In this document: positions 21,189 through 32,368 of the stretch, piece by piece
Layout of the letters: every line of letters begins with the position of its first letter
Position numbering within the stretch: position 1 is the first letter of the stretch
Origin: Lunularia cruciata
Taxonomy: Eukaryota > Streptophyta > Marchantiopsida > Lunulariales > Lunulariaceae
Reading direction: 5' to 3'
Assembly: GCA_948567375.1 (NCBI GenBank)
Contig: OX419759.1
Location: forward strand, 36,867,493 to 36,931,492
Length of the DNA: 64,000 bases
Notes under the pieces: model-generated
What the model was told of the DNA's origin: nothing
Database searches by the model: none
Seen by the model: the letters and a program-made list of their open reading frames with translations, nothing else
Position numbers and translations under genes: made by a program

Positions 21189-24100
21189 CACCTCTTCCCT
21201 TTTAAGATGCAATATCCTCATTGCAAAGCTATTGCTCAAAAGATTTAACTAATACCGGTGCATTGCTCAAGTTGGTTGATGGCTCTTATTGTGCCTCATA
21301 TAGTGGGTACCCTTTCCAATGTACAAGATATTCCACATGTGGATGGCAAGTATCATAGATGCATTTTTGGAGAATGCATTTGACTTCATATTCCTTTGTG
21401 TCATCAATGAAGGTTAAACAAGGTCAAATTTCTTGTATAGAAGAGCAGTGAGGCAGTCAAGGTGCATATAATCTTCATGTGTGGTGATAGCTCAAGGTGG
21501 TAGGCCATTATGCTAATTCAACAAGAATGGGGAAAGGTCCAATAAAATGAGGTCTGAGCTTATGAGGACCAACTAATGTGAGGTTGGTGGTTGACAACTA
21601 GAATTGATCTCCAACATTGAACTCCATGTGATGGTAGTGTGCAAATGCATATTGCTTCTATTGATTTTGGGCCATCTGCAACTTGTGCTTAGTGTTCTCC
21701 ACACCTTGTTGTATTTTAGAAACAAAAGTGTTGACCGTGTCAACCTTGGTAGCCACTAAATGAACCTTCATCAAGCTCAAAGGTGTGAAAGGATGCTCTC
21801 CTCTCTAACAAAGAATAGTGTGACCTATGTGGAGGCATTCACTAAATTGTTGTAAGAAAATTCCACCAATAGGAGTAAGGTGTCCCACTTCTCTTGCTTA
21901 TTTAAGGTGAAGCTTTGAGGCATGTCCTCAATAGTGCAATTCACCCTCTCTATTTGTCCAAGAATTTGGAGAGAGTAAGCTATGGACATGGCCAATTTGG
22001 CTTTGAAGAACCCAAAGAGTGTTTGCCAAAAAAAACTAGTGAATTGAGTGCCTCTACCTATGATGAGCACTCAAGACAAGCCATGGTGAGAGAAAATTGC
22101 ATCTAAGTACAATTGAGCTAATTGTGGGGCAGTCACATCCTTGGTGGTAGGACAAACATGAATAATTTTGCTAAGTTGGTTGACAAAGACTACAATGGAG
22201 TCAAACCCTGATGTGGTCTTGGACAATTCACAAACCAGATCCATGCTTACCTATTCCCAATGTTGTAAGAGTGGGGAGACGTTGAAGGAGTCTTGTAGGA
22301 GCTTGATTTAAGGCTTTATTCTATTGACAAAGTAAGCTACTCCAAACATATTCCATCATATTGTTGCTCATCTTGGATCAATAATAATGGTGTTTAAATG
22401 CATCCAAGGTCTTGTCCACTCCAATGTGACCTACAATGGCAAAATCATGACATTTTGCTAGGATGGTGGTTCTTATACCCATGGCATCCACAATCCATAA
22501 CCTGCCATCACAAAAGATGAGTCCTTGGATGTTGGTCACCTTTGGATGATTTAGCACTTTCAATTTGTAGGTCAATTTTTGTAGCAGCAAGAATCCTTGG
22601 CCACAATTCAAGGTTCATCTTGACCTCCATCACCAGATTGTTTGCTATCAACATTTGGGTGAATGCATCTTCAAGTTACTTCTTGTCTTCCACATATGTG
22701 ATTGTCATGTTGAATTGTTGTCTCCACTATGCCCACCAAATCTATTGATGAGAAAGATCTTTCTATATCTCAAGGTAGATTAGAGGTTTGTGGTCTATCT
22801 CCACTACAAATGCCTTCTCACCAAGATAGTGCTTCTAATGTTTGGTTGCATGGACAATAGCCAACTCTTCTTATTTGATGGTGTGATAGTTGCATTTTGC
22901 AATTAATAGCTTACTAGAGAAATATGCAATTGAGTGCATTAAAATTTAGTGCAATCAACATACCACTATTGTTGTAAGATTGCTCCTAATGCTATGCCTG
23001 ATACATCTATAGCCAACATTGGACATTTTGGGTTATACTATTTCAAGACTGTGCATGTAGTAATACATCTTTCAATTCTTGTGCAATTTTCCACATCCAC
23101 TTCTTCCACTTGCCCAATAGTGTTGTTAGAAGTTGTGTAATCTTGGATAAGTCCTTGACAAATTGATGATAAAATTCCATTAATCCCAAGAAACTCTTGA
23201 GTTGAGTCTGATCTTTTGGAGCACCTTAATTTTGGATGACCTCTATTTTATCTATTAGCACTTGGATACCTTTTGCACTTACTCTATGCACTAAGTAGTC
23301 TACTTTAGATTTGTTAAACTCACACTTTGAGATTTTGGCATACAATCTATTCTATTGCAAAATCTAGAGGACTTCTGATAGATGTTGTTTATGCTCTATC
23401 ATTGTCTTGCTATAGACTAAGATGTCATCGAGGAAAATTATAATAAATTATCCAAGTATGGATGAAATATGTCATTCATCAAACTCATGAAAGTGGTTGG
23501 AGCATTGGTGAGGCCAAACGGCATCACCAAGTACTTAAAGTGATCATATCTTATTTGAAAGACCATTTTGTGTATGTCTTCCTCCGCAATCCTGATTTGA
23601 TTGTTACCACATTGTAGATCAAACAATGTGGTAACAAATCACTCCACTTTTGGTGAAGTGATTTGCTCCATTTAGTTGATCAAACAAGTCATTTATGCAA
23701 AGTAATCGGTATTTTTCTTTAATATTTGTTGATTTAGTCCCCGGTAGTCAATGCACATGCTTCTTGTTCTATCCTTTTTCTTCACAAATAATACAAGAGC
23801 TCATATAGTGATACATAAGGTTGGATAAAAGCCTTCTACAATATATCCTTAATTTGAGCCTTATACTCCAACTCATGAGATGATAGTCAATATGGGGCCT
23901 TACAAGGAGGTGTCTTCCCAAGAAGTATCTCAATTTTATAATCTACTCTACTTGTTGGTGGTAAACCTGAGAGTAATTCATCCAAAAAGACATCTTGAAA
24001 CTCATTGATCATATCTTTTAATTTCTCAAGAAATTTTCCATTGTGTTGGGCACTCTTGACTTCTCTTATTAGACCCATGAAACATCTATGTGTCTTACCA

Positions 24101-24560
24101 ATAGATGTGGTCCTTATGATATAAAGAGGCAGCTCTTGCCTTTATGATCTTTCTTTAACCCCAAAGATCTTCTATTGACTAGTTCTCACTACTTTCTTTC
24201 TCCAATCCACCATGGGTTTGTAGTACTCTATCCACATCATGCCTAAGATTGCATCATAACAAGCTAATTGTTTCACTTAGCACTTGATTGCTTCTTGATA
24301 TTCTCCTATATAGATTGCTACCTTTCTAGGTAATGACTCAATCCTCTCTATCTAACCATTAGGTAACTCTACTTTCTCATTCTCATCCTTCTCTAGTTTC
24401 ATCCCTAATCTTATTGCAACCAAAGTGAGACAAGAAATTTTTGGTTGCTCTAAGGTCTATCAATACTCTCATCAGATTGCCTTTAGGACTCCTTTTATGA
24501 TAATCAATTGTGTGTTTGTCTTCCTCCACCTTTGCAAACTTTTACTCTTCCTTCTCCCAC
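21189..24560 (-). pseudogene. C pol pseudogene (protease to chromodomain)
   Basis: Minus-strand motifs from right to left are as follows. The protease and linker region lies at about 23890-24500. In RT, motif A is degenerate (FDLQCGNNQI) and is followed by [13 protein letters not shown] (23480-23620) and FLDDILVYSK (about 23400-23440). RNase H is near 22680-22900. The integrase zinc-binding region is at 22378-22611, and the core (21825-22070) contains IGRGTQFTS in place of SDRG and GQIERVN. At the C-terminus is a chromodomain with EYEVKCIL and YLVHWKGYPLYEA (about 21280-21410). Stops and frameshifts are frequent. Confidence 0.85.
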
Positions 24561-25227
24561 TTTTTCTCTTCTTTATTGAGCCAATAAGGCCGTAAGGTAC
24601 ATAAACTGGCAATCTTCATTTTCCAATGTGATTTCAGCATCCTCTTCTTTGATTTGTCTCTCCATGTGGTTCAAAGGTTGTTTGTATAAAGGCCAAGGGC
24701 CTCTAGAATGATGAGAACAACAATTGATGGCTATGTGCCTAACTCGGCCATAATTGTAACAACATTGTTGTTTTGGAGCTCCTTCTCCTCGTGGGACTCC
24801 TTCTCTCCTTTCTTGATCCATCCCTATTCTACTTAAAGGGGTCTTGCTCCTTGGTCTTGGAACAAAATGTTGCACAATTCCATAAGAATTGGTCCATCAA
24901 AATAGTATGTCTCAGCCTGGTAGTTTTGCATTGGAGTTACCACTTCACTTCCTCCAAGTGCCCTTGCTATTCTTTGTGTGCAGGCAATGGCTTAAAAAAT
25001 AGTGTGAGGATTTTGTACCATTACCTCTTGAAAAATCCACTCTCTTTTAACCCTCTTTTGAAATTATCAAGAGCTTTGGGCGGACTCATATTGGTTATGT
25101 AACCTATAGATCAAGAAATACCTCCATGAACTCTTCTATGTTATTCTTCTACTTCAACCTAGATTTTGGTTTGGGCCATCTACACGGAATCCATAGATTG
25201 GAAATTCTTGAGTAGCCCTTCTTGCAT
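24560..25227 (-). pseudogene. C gag, C-terminal part with degenerate zinc knuckle
   Basis: The minus frame at 24573-24875 contains a knuckle-like CCYNYGRVRHIAINC, where the second cysteine of CX2CX4HX4C has become Tyr. Upstream of it (24880-25227) are capsid-like remnants. Gag continues on the far side of A1, at 33065. The A1 target duplication GGCT occupies 25228-25231. Confidence 0.75.
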
Positions 25228-25231
25228 GGCT

Positions 25232-25923
25232 TGTAACACTCATTTGTGCATGTGTATGGTATTGTGATATTTAGCTTGGTATTACAAGTACTTAAGAGAT
25301 ATTATTTATATAGAGATAACGGATGGTTCTATATTAGTCATGGTTAGCTAAAGTTAGTCATAGCTAAGATAGAGGAGACCTTAATTTAGAGGAAGTAGAA
25401 AAGATGAGCACCACTATTTTGGATTTTAGTGTGTTGACTTGGTATTATTCCTAGGTGTTTGGCTTGGAGGAAAGAGTTGAGAACTCTTGGGCCCGCAAGC
25501 CTTTTTGTTTTGGATTCTTCTATAGTCTAAGGATAGCCCATGTGAAGGAATCCTTGACTTAGTGGTTGGGTCAAGATAAGACCACATGCTTAGGGGAATA
25601 TGCCCATGTGAATGGATATTCCTTTCTACTTTTTGACTTTACTTGACTTTCAGTCTAGTAACTTGAGTTACTACGGTAATTAGTAACTTTGGTACGTAAC
25701 TATTTCACAAGTATATAAACAAGGGGTGAGGAGGTACTCATCATCCTTTCATTTGCAACTATCTATCTCTCATTGAGTTCTCTAGTGAGCAATGTCTTGA
25801 GTCTTGGAGTGTTAGCCTTGGAGGAGTATGATGGAGTTGGGGTTCCTTGCCTTCTTAGTCCATGGTGCGCTACCATTATAGCCATCAGAGGTTCATATTG
25901 AGTGAGAGATAGGCCGGCCCACA
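25232..25923 (+). repeat. A1 5' LTR
   Basis: Starts TGTAACACTC and ends GGCCGGCCCACA. Within U3 there are two TTAGTCAT motifs about 25 bp apart, around a TTAGCTAA palindrome (near 25338-25370). The promoter TATATAAAC is at 25712-25720. Confidence 0.97.
25712..25720 (+). promoter_or_regulatory. Probable TATA box of the A1 LTR
   Basis: The string TATATAAAC lies about 210 bp before the LTR end and is kept in almost every family-A LTR in the window, including the minus-strand copies. That is where an RNA polymerase II start for the element transcript is expected. Confidence 0.7.
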
Positions 25924-25927
25924 TTTT

Positions 25928-25945
25928 TGGTTCCGTTGCCGGGAC
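25928..25945 (+). other. A1 primer-binding site (tRNA-Asp type, variant)
   Basis: TGGTTCCGTTGCCGGGAC begins four bases after the LTR. It matches the tRNA-Asp primer site known from plant Tat/Athila-type gypsy elements (TGGCGCCGTTGCCGGGGA) except for GC to TT at positions 4-5 and the last bases. Families B and C use an initiator-Met site instead. Confidence 0.8.
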
Positions 25946-26782
25946 CTCTCTAGAAGGCAAGATAATGTTCCGCGTTCAATTCTACATTAGGCAGAAGGAG
26001 GCTATGAGAGCTCACTTGGAGAGAACATTAGGAGAGGAGAGGGCTGAACTTATGTTAGAGAACCAAGATCCATTTTTATACCCTGTAGTTCATTATGATA
26101 TCTTTGAGGTGATTTTGTACATCTTGTACACATGAGAGGAATTGGAGAGATTGTGTGAGGTGGATTGCAGATTTTGGGGATTAAGGTGATTTTGGGCAAA
26201 ATCTCAACTTTGAGATCTGGACTTGAAATTTCTACACATGATAGCTTGGGTTATCTTTCAGTTATCACACTTGAAATTATCATGAGAGCTACTATGCGCA
26301 CTGGGCTTGAATTTTTGAAAGTTGATAGGGTAAAGTGCTCCCGCAACTGCATGCTCTTTGGAAAATTGTACAGAGTCTTCCATTTCTTCAATTTTTAGTG
26401 AATTGTCCTGAAAATTTACAAGAAAATTCAGTGCATTGTATTCTACCTGTTGCCACAAAATTTAGAGAGAGATCATTTTTGCGCAGGGCGTTATGAGTTT
26501 TTGAAGTGAAGGGGGTGGTTTTAAGACCAAATCTGAAATTTGTGTGCTGAATAGAAAGGTGTCTAGGCCAAATGGCTCGATGAAAAGATCTGAAATTTTG
26601 CAGGGAGGGATATTATAGAGTTTTGATCAAGTGTGCTAAATTTCAAAGGATTGTGACATACTGGTTGGGAGATTTGAGTGACATTGTGAGGAAGGGTCAA
26701 TTCTGCAGAGTGAAGATCTCATGCATGAGAAGTTTGAGATCAACAAAAAGCATGTTTGAGTGTTTAGATTCATCTTGAGAAC

Positions 26783-27256
26783 ATGGAGGGTCATCAAGAG
26801 TGGAAATTAAGATTATGCAAGGTTCCTCAAGGGTTTGAGGTGATTATAGGGGTGGATTTGAGGAAAAGAGAGTTTACAATAGAATTTGAAGAGAGTGTTG
26901 AGAGGATCCAAAAACCTACACCACTTGGAGGAAAGAGTGAGTCTAAGTGCTTTTTGTGTGGAGAGAAGGGACATAAGGCAAGTTCATGTCCACTGACCTT
27001 TGAGAGCAAGAGATTGAGAGGAAGGAGAGGCTTACTTGACTTGGGTTTACATGTTGGACCTTCTTCACCAAGATTGGGAGGAAGAAAATCTAAGACCAAG
27101 GAGTTGTGTGAGGTTTGTGGAGTTGAAGGACTTCCAAAAGGACATGAGTATAGTGGAGTAAAATCACTTTTGGAGACTTTGGTGAAGGATCTGCGAGAGC
27201 GTCTTAGTACAACTACAGAAATACTACCACCTTCATCAGCTAGTTCTCAAGATTAG
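26783..27256 (+). CDS. Extra CCHC zinc-knuckle ORF between LTR and gag of A1
   Basis: An intact 157-codon frame upstream of gag, in the same orientation, starting about 860 nt after the LTR and ending 240 nt before the gag start. Residues 56-69 form a perfect CX2CX4HX4C zinc knuckle (CFLCGEKGHKASSC). C109, C112 and H121 form a second partial metal-site-like cluster. The protein is basic around residues 75-105. Gag has its own separate knuckle further downstream, so this is an additional nucleic-acid-binding-like protein, not a displaced gag end. No stop or frameshift interrupts it, although gag and pol are broken. I do not recognise the family. It may bind element RNA, be a captured gag fragment, or be chance coding. 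The start is the first ATG. Confidence 0.6.
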   Translation: MEGHQEWKLRLCKVPQGFEVIIGVDLRKREFTIEFEESVERIQKPTPLGGKSESKCFLCGEKGHKASSCPLTFESKRLRGRRGLLDLGLHVGPSSPRLGGRKSKTKELCEVCGVEGLPKGHEYSGVKSLLETLVKDLRERLSTTTEILPPSSASSQD

Positions 27257-27495
27257 TGATGGAGATAATCTTTCAACTTATGGATAAACTATCCATGAGA
27301 GTTCAATTAATATGCACTCTAGGATTTGATGTTGCTATAGAAATCTTGGAGCAACCTGAACCTTTTGTGTTCCCTAGGGTGGATTATTCTCAGATGGTGT
27401 TAGTCATGTATATACTCTATTAGTTATAGAGTGAGAGAATAGAAAAAAAAAGAAAAAGAAAAATTGAGAGAAAAGAAAGATAGTGAGAGGTTAAG

Positions 27496-28247
27496 ATGGG
27501 GAAACTTCCGGTTTTCTTTGGCAAGGATGGAGAAGATGTGGAGGCCTTTGTGAGAGACTTCAAGAGAGCTTGCATAGGAAACAATGAGAGGAGTAAGAAT
27601 GAGTGGGCCTCATTATTACCAGATTTCTTTGAGGATGCAACACTTACATGGTATGAGTCAGAATACCAAAAGAGAGAGAGGAGAGATGGGGAAGAGGAAT
27701 CTTGGGAGACTTTGACTTCAGCACTCATTGAGAACTTTCTTCCTGATGAGAGTTATGAGAGATTGATGAGTGAGGTTACATTTCTCAAGCAAGGAGATGG
27801 AGAGAAAGTGAGAGTCTATGTGGAAAGAGTAGAAAAGTTAGAGTCCAGATTTCGCATAGTGTTGAGGAAGGGTGGGGATGATATGGAGACTACAATGATT
27901 GGCATAGGGGCCATGCTCACCAATATTTTTGTGGGAGGGAGAGACCAAAAATTAGAATCAAGGTGAGATATGAGAAACCTTCTTCCAAGGTTGAAGCTAT
28001 CAAGATCGCAATTCGTATGGAGGAGAGTTTGGAAGAGGATGAGAGTGATTTGGTGGTGAAGGAGGTTGTGCATCCTCCTCAAGGCTACAAGTATGGTGGA
28101 ACTTCTGATACTTTGGTGACAAGGGTTGCACCACAAGTAGTAGTTGCTCCAGTTCTTGCACCTCCACCAAAAGATCCACTCCAAACCATCACAGAACAAC
28201 TTGCGGATCTCAAGATCAATGTGGTGCAACTATAGGAGAAGAGAGAG
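27496..28247 (+). pseudogene. A1 gag (capsid region), frameshifted
   Basis: Begins ATGGGGAAACTTCC. The first about 150 codons (27496-27966) contain the capsid-like stretch VFFGKDGEDVEAFVRDF and a WASLLPDFF...W(Y)E region typical of Retrotrans_gag. Compared with A3, one base is missing near 27938, which shifts the frame. The true frame continues from about 27963 and reaches TAG at 28233-28235, where A3 has TGG. After that the frame runs on into the zinc knuckle and pol. Gag would package the element RNA in cytoplasmic particles. A1 gag is therefore broken twice. Confidence 0.9.
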
Positions 28248-31202
28248 GTGGATCAGAATGTAGGGAGAGGGCCTAGGAGTTATGGAAACTATCCATATAG
28301 AGGAGGCCAACCAGCCAACAATTTCAATGATAGAAATTGTTTTGGTTGTGGAGGAAGAGGCCATATCCAAAGGAATTGCCCAAATTCCACTTACCATGGA
28401 GGAAGGGGTTATGAGGGAGCCAATAGAGGGAAAGAGGGAGGTAGTGAAACCCAAGTGGCTCCTAATCCCAACAAAGGTAAGGGGATAGCATCCATAGATG
28501 TGGTTGAGAGCAAGTATGAGAAGAGAGAGTGCTCAAACTCCAAGGGTCTTAATTTGGAGCTTTTGGCACAAGAGAAGAAGAGAGCTCATTTTGTAGAGGA
28601 TGTTCACTCTTCTCAAGGATTTACTTCAAGCAAGGATACTCATATGTCTACTAAGAGCACTCGCACCTCAACACCATCAATAACAAAGACTCCAAGAAAG
28701 AAGTTGGGGATGGAGGATTTCTTGATTTCAAAGCAACAGTGGAACTACAATGTGTTGGAGGATGTTGGTAGTCACAAAGTTAACATCACAGTGGGCCAAT
28801 TGATTGCTTTGAACCCTACCTTGAGAAAGGAGCTTAGAGGTGGTTTGAGTTCTACAAGGATCAAGAAGAAGAAGAAGGCAAAATTTCCAATATCAATGGG
28901 GGTGGTGGATGCCAAGCCAGCACCATGGGAGGCTTGTGAATATGCCTCCAGGATTGATGTGAGAGTGAATGGTCACAACATCAAGGATGCATTGGTTGAT
29001 GGAGGATCAACAGTGAATGCCATGTCAGAAAGGTTGATGAAGAAGTTGGGTATGATACCCTCAAGACCTTCAACATTTGTGGTGAGCATGGCAAACAAGC
29101 AACAAGTTCGACCAGTAGGAGTGATGGATAAGGTGGTAGTTTCAGTTATGGGAGTTCAAAATCTCATGACTTTCCAAGTCTTGAAGGATTCAAGCTATGA
29201 CTTACTTCTTGGGAGGCCATGGTTGAGAGCAGCACGCACAACTGATCGATGGCACAAAGGGTACTTGAGGATTCGGCCATCAAACCATAGAGTCACAGTT
29301 CCTGTGACTAACACCTCCAACACTTCACATTCAGATACACCATCTTCTGATTATTGGGAATCAGATTCTGAAGAAGGAGCTTCAGGTGCGGACACAAGCA
29401 TTGAAGAGGAGACTTCCACTGAGGAGGATGAATCTGAATTTGATTCAGATGTGTATCCTTTGTGTGCTATGGATTTTGCACCTAAGCCAGAGGTTTTGAA
29501 GGACCCAGACAAATCACCATTGACACTTGAGGAGGTAGAGAGAAGGTTAGCTACCCTCAAGTATGGCCCAAATGTTACCAAGGAGGAGAAGGTGAGATTT
29601 GAGGAGACTTTCCGCAAGTTCATCCATGTGTTTGCTTTTAGTTACAAGGATTTGAAGGAAGTCACCTTGGAGGAGCACAAGATAGAGGTGGAGTCACATG
29701 CAAGACTGATCCGCCAAAAGCAACGTCGCATTAGCCCACCAATATCTTTGGTTGTGAAGGAGGAGATTGATAAGCTCAAGGAGGCTGGATTTATCTTTGA
29801 GGTGGACAATTCAAAATGGGTGTCTCCAATTGTCATTGTGAAGAAAAAGAATGGCAAGCTTCGGGTATGTGTGGATTACAAGAAGCTCAATGATGTTACC
29901 AAGAAGGACTACTACCCATTGCCATTCATTGATGAGATCTTGGAGGAGGTTGCAGGTCATGAGAGTTACAGTTTTGGAGATGGTTATAGTGGATATAACC
30001 AAATCAAGATTGCACCAGAGCATCAACAACTCACCACATTCACCACACCTTGGAGAACTTACGCTTTCAAGGTCATGCCTTTTGGGCTTTGCAATGCTCC
30101 AGCCACATTCCAACGGTTCATGAACAAGGTATTTGAACCTTTCATTGGGAAATTTGTGAGAGACTTCATTGATGACTTTTGTGTCTATGGGAGCAAGGAG
30201 GAGCACTTTGAGCACCTAATCAAAGTCTTGCAACGCTTGGATGAGGCAAATGCATCACTCAACCCAGAGAAGTTTATTTTTGGATGTGAAGAAGGTCTAC
30301 TTTTGGGGCACATCATCTCCAAAGATGGAATAGCAGTTGATCCTAAGAAGGTGAGGAAAATCTCAGACCTTCCATTCCCTTCAAGCTTGACAAAGTTACG
30401 CCCATTCTTGGGGATGGTTGGGTACTATAGGAGGTTCATCTTCTCATTTTCCAACAAGGCTTATGCATTGACCATCTACATGAAGAAGGGTGTAGATTAC
30501 ATGGTGATTTTGGAGGACAAGGAGACTTTCAAAGCTTTTGAGGAGCTCAAGCAATCCCTTGTTGTAGCTCCAATTCTTGCTAAACCTGATTGGAGTAAGC
30601 CTTTCGTCCTCTACACTGATGCTTCTAATGTAGCTATAGGATGCACTCTTAGTCAATTAGACCAAGATGGGCATGATCATCCAATAGCTTATGCTAGTAG
30701 GCAGATGGTTTCAGCAGAGAAGAACTACTCTGTCACGGAGAGAGAAGGGTTGGCAGTGATCTTTGGTCTCAAGAAGTTTAGACACTACTTCATTGGAGGG
30801 AAAGCCACCATTGTCACGGATCACAAGGCTTTGAAGTACATCTTCAACAAGCCTAATGTTGAAGGGAGACTAGCAAGGTGGATGATACTCTTGTCTAAGT
30901 ATGACTACACCATTGAGGATAGGCCAAGAAAGAAACATGCAAATGCTGATTTGTTATCTACAACTTTTGATCATGATGGAGATGAGCCAGTGGATGATTC
31001 CTTCCCGGATGAGGAGCTCATGACAATCTCAATCACTCAAGAGGTTCCAATGGAGTACAAGGAGATTGTGGATTTTGTGACAAGAGGTAACTATCCAGAA
31101 GGGATGCATGCTAGGGAGAGGAAGGCCCTTGCAGCAAGATCTAGACCTTACACAATGGTGGAGGATATTCTTTTTCACCAAGGAGCAGATGGTCTACTTT
31201 GA
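28248..31202 (+). CDS. A1 pol: zinc knuckle, protease, RT, RNase H (open 984 codons)
   Basis: The longest open frame in the window. Residues 31-44 are the gag knuckle CFGCGGRGHIQRNC. A basic linker follows, then the aspartic protease near residue 248 with LVDGGST (DGG where retroviral enzymes have DSG or DTG). In RT, motif A is DGYSGYNQI (about 577), then MPFGLCNAPATFQRFM, and motif C is FIDDF (about 639) with both aspartates kept. RNase H follows (YTDAS near 788, then the REGLAV and TDHKAL stretches), ending in the linker to the integrase. The frame ends at TGA (31200-31202), where A3 has CGA (Arg), so integrase is cut off. The printed start follows an in-frame TAG and is not a natural start: in an intact copy gag and pol are one frame. 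It would copy element RNA into DNA in the particle. Confidence 0.93.
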   Translation: MDQNVGRGPRSYGNYPYRGGQPANNFNDRNCFGCGGRGHIQRNCPNSTYHGGRGYEGANRGKEGGSETQVAPNPNKGKGIASIDVVESKYEKRECSNSKGLNLELLAQEKKRAHFVEDVHSSQGFTSSKDTHMSTKSTRTSTPSITKTPRKKLGMEDFLISKQQWNYNVLEDVGSHKVNITVGQLIALNPTLRKELRGGLSSTRIKKKKKAKFPISMGVVDAKPAPWEACEYASRIDVRVNGHNIKDALVDGGSTVNAMSERLMKKLGMIPSRPSTFVVSMANKQQVRPVGVMDKVVVSVMGVQNLMTFQVLKDSSYDLLLGRPWLRAARTTDRWHKGYLRIRPSNHRVTVPVTNTSNTSHSDTPSSDYWESDSEEGASGADTSIEEETSTEEDESEFDSDVYPLCAMDFAPKPEVLKDPDKSPLTLEEVERRLATLKYGPNVTKEEKVRFEETFRKFIHVFAFSYKDLKEVTLEEHKIEVESHARLIRQKQRRISPPISLVVKEEIDKLKEAGFIFEVDNSKWVSPIVIVKKKNGKLRVCVDYKKLNDVTKKDYYPLPFIDEILEEVAGHESYSFGDGYSGYNQIKIAPEHQQLTTFTTPWRTYAFKVMPFGLCNAPATFQRFMNKVFEPFIGKFVRDFIDDFCVYGSKEEHFEHLIKVLQRLDEANASLNPEKFIFGCEEGLLLGHIISKDGIAVDPKKVRKISDLPFPSSLTKLRPFLGMVGYYRRFIFSFSNKAYALTIYMKKGVDYMVILEDKETFKAFEELKQSLVVAPILAKPDWSKPFVLYTDASNVAIGCTLSQLDQDGHDHPIAYASRQMVSAEKNYSVTEREGLAVIFGLKKFRHYFIGGKATIVTDHKALKYIFNKPNVEGRLARWMILLSKYDYTIEDRPRKKHANADLLSTTFDHDGDEPVDDSFPDEELMTISITQEVPMEYKEIVDFVTRGNYPEGMHARERKALAARSRPYTMVEDILFHQGADGLL

Positions 31203-32320
31203 AGAGCAGTGGGTAAGGAAGAGTGTATCCTACTCATAAAGGAGTTTCATGAAGGTTTAGTATGTGGAGGACACTTTGCAGGAAAGGTGACTGCTTTCAA
31301 GATTCTAGATGCAGGTTACCATTGGAGAGGGATTTTCAAGGATTGTCTTGATTATTGCAAAACTTGTCATGTTTGTCAAGCTTTTGCTAGAAAGTCTACA
31401 TCCACTCCACCTTTTAGATCAATTCCATTGCTAGGACCTTTTGAGAAGTAGGGAATTGATTTTGTAGGTCCTCTCAATAGAACCCCAAGGAACAATCGGT
31501 ACATTGTGGTAGTTACTGATTACCTTACCAAGTGGGTTGAGGCTAGACCATTGAGGGACAAGAATGAAGATGAAGTGGGTAGATTTCTTTATGAATGCAT
31601 TATCACTAGGTTTGGATGCCCTTTGGAGTTGGTTTTTGATAGAGGAGGAGAGTTTATAGGAAGCATTACTACAGCCATGCTATGACATTTCTCTATCACC
31701 CATAGAGTAACTACATCCTATAAGCCAAATTCCAATGGCTTGGCAGAGAGACCAATCAGACCTTGTGCATGATGTTGGCCAAAGATGCAGAAATGGAAGG
31801 GGCTTAACATCATTAGGACAAGAGGATTCATGCAGTTTTGTGGGAGTATAGGACAACTATGAAAACTTCCACCGGATATTCTCCATTTCAATTGGTGTAT
31901 GGTATTGAGTCTACCTTACCTATTCACTTTGATCTTCCTACCTTCCAAAGCATTCATAGGAGATTGAAGAAAGCACAAGGAGGTGATGTAGAGAAGTCAA
32001 GGAAGGATCAACTCATGGAGTTGGAAGAGGCAAGAGCAGTTGCTATGGTTCGAGTGGAGCAAGCCCAAAGGAAAAAAAAGGAGAGCTATGACAAGAGGCA
32101 AGGCAAGAAGAAGGTGGAGACTTTCAAAGAAGGTGATTGGGTAATGTTGTTTGATTCCATTCGATTCAAGAGAGTGCAAAAGAAGTTTTTGCGTAAGTAC
32201 TTTGGACCTTTCATAGTGGAGAAGGTGTGGGGCAATTACACCTATGATCTCAAGGAGTTGGGAGGAAGACACTTTGATAGGATTAACCATGATAAGTTGA
32301 AGATGTACCATAGAAGGTAG
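31203..32320 (+). pseudogene. A1 integrase, broken
   Basis: Continues pol after the TGA. A zinc-binding HHCC region (FHEGLVCGGHF ... CKTCHVCQ, 31247-31380) is followed by the core, with DFVGPL (first Asp, near 31455), VFDRGGEF (second Asp, near 31635) and GLAER (Glu, near 31740). The C-terminal frame (31838-32320) has a GPF-type module (KYFGPFIVEKV). Lesions are TAG at 31449-31451 (A3 has TGG), TGA near 31683 (A3 has CGA) and a one-base loss near 31752. No chromodomain follows. The stop at 32318-32320 is the natural end, about 48 bp before the 3' LTR. Confidence 0.9.
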
Positions 32321-32351
32321 AGAGACCTTCACTTTGAGGACAAAATGAAAA

Positions 32352-32368
32352 CTTAGTCTGGGGGTAAA
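32352..32368 (+). other. A1 polypurine tract
   Basis: TTAGTCTGGGGGTAAA directly precedes the 3' LTR. The same tract, on the other strand, abuts the A3 LTR (59139-59155). It primes plus-strand DNA synthesis. Confidence 0.8.
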
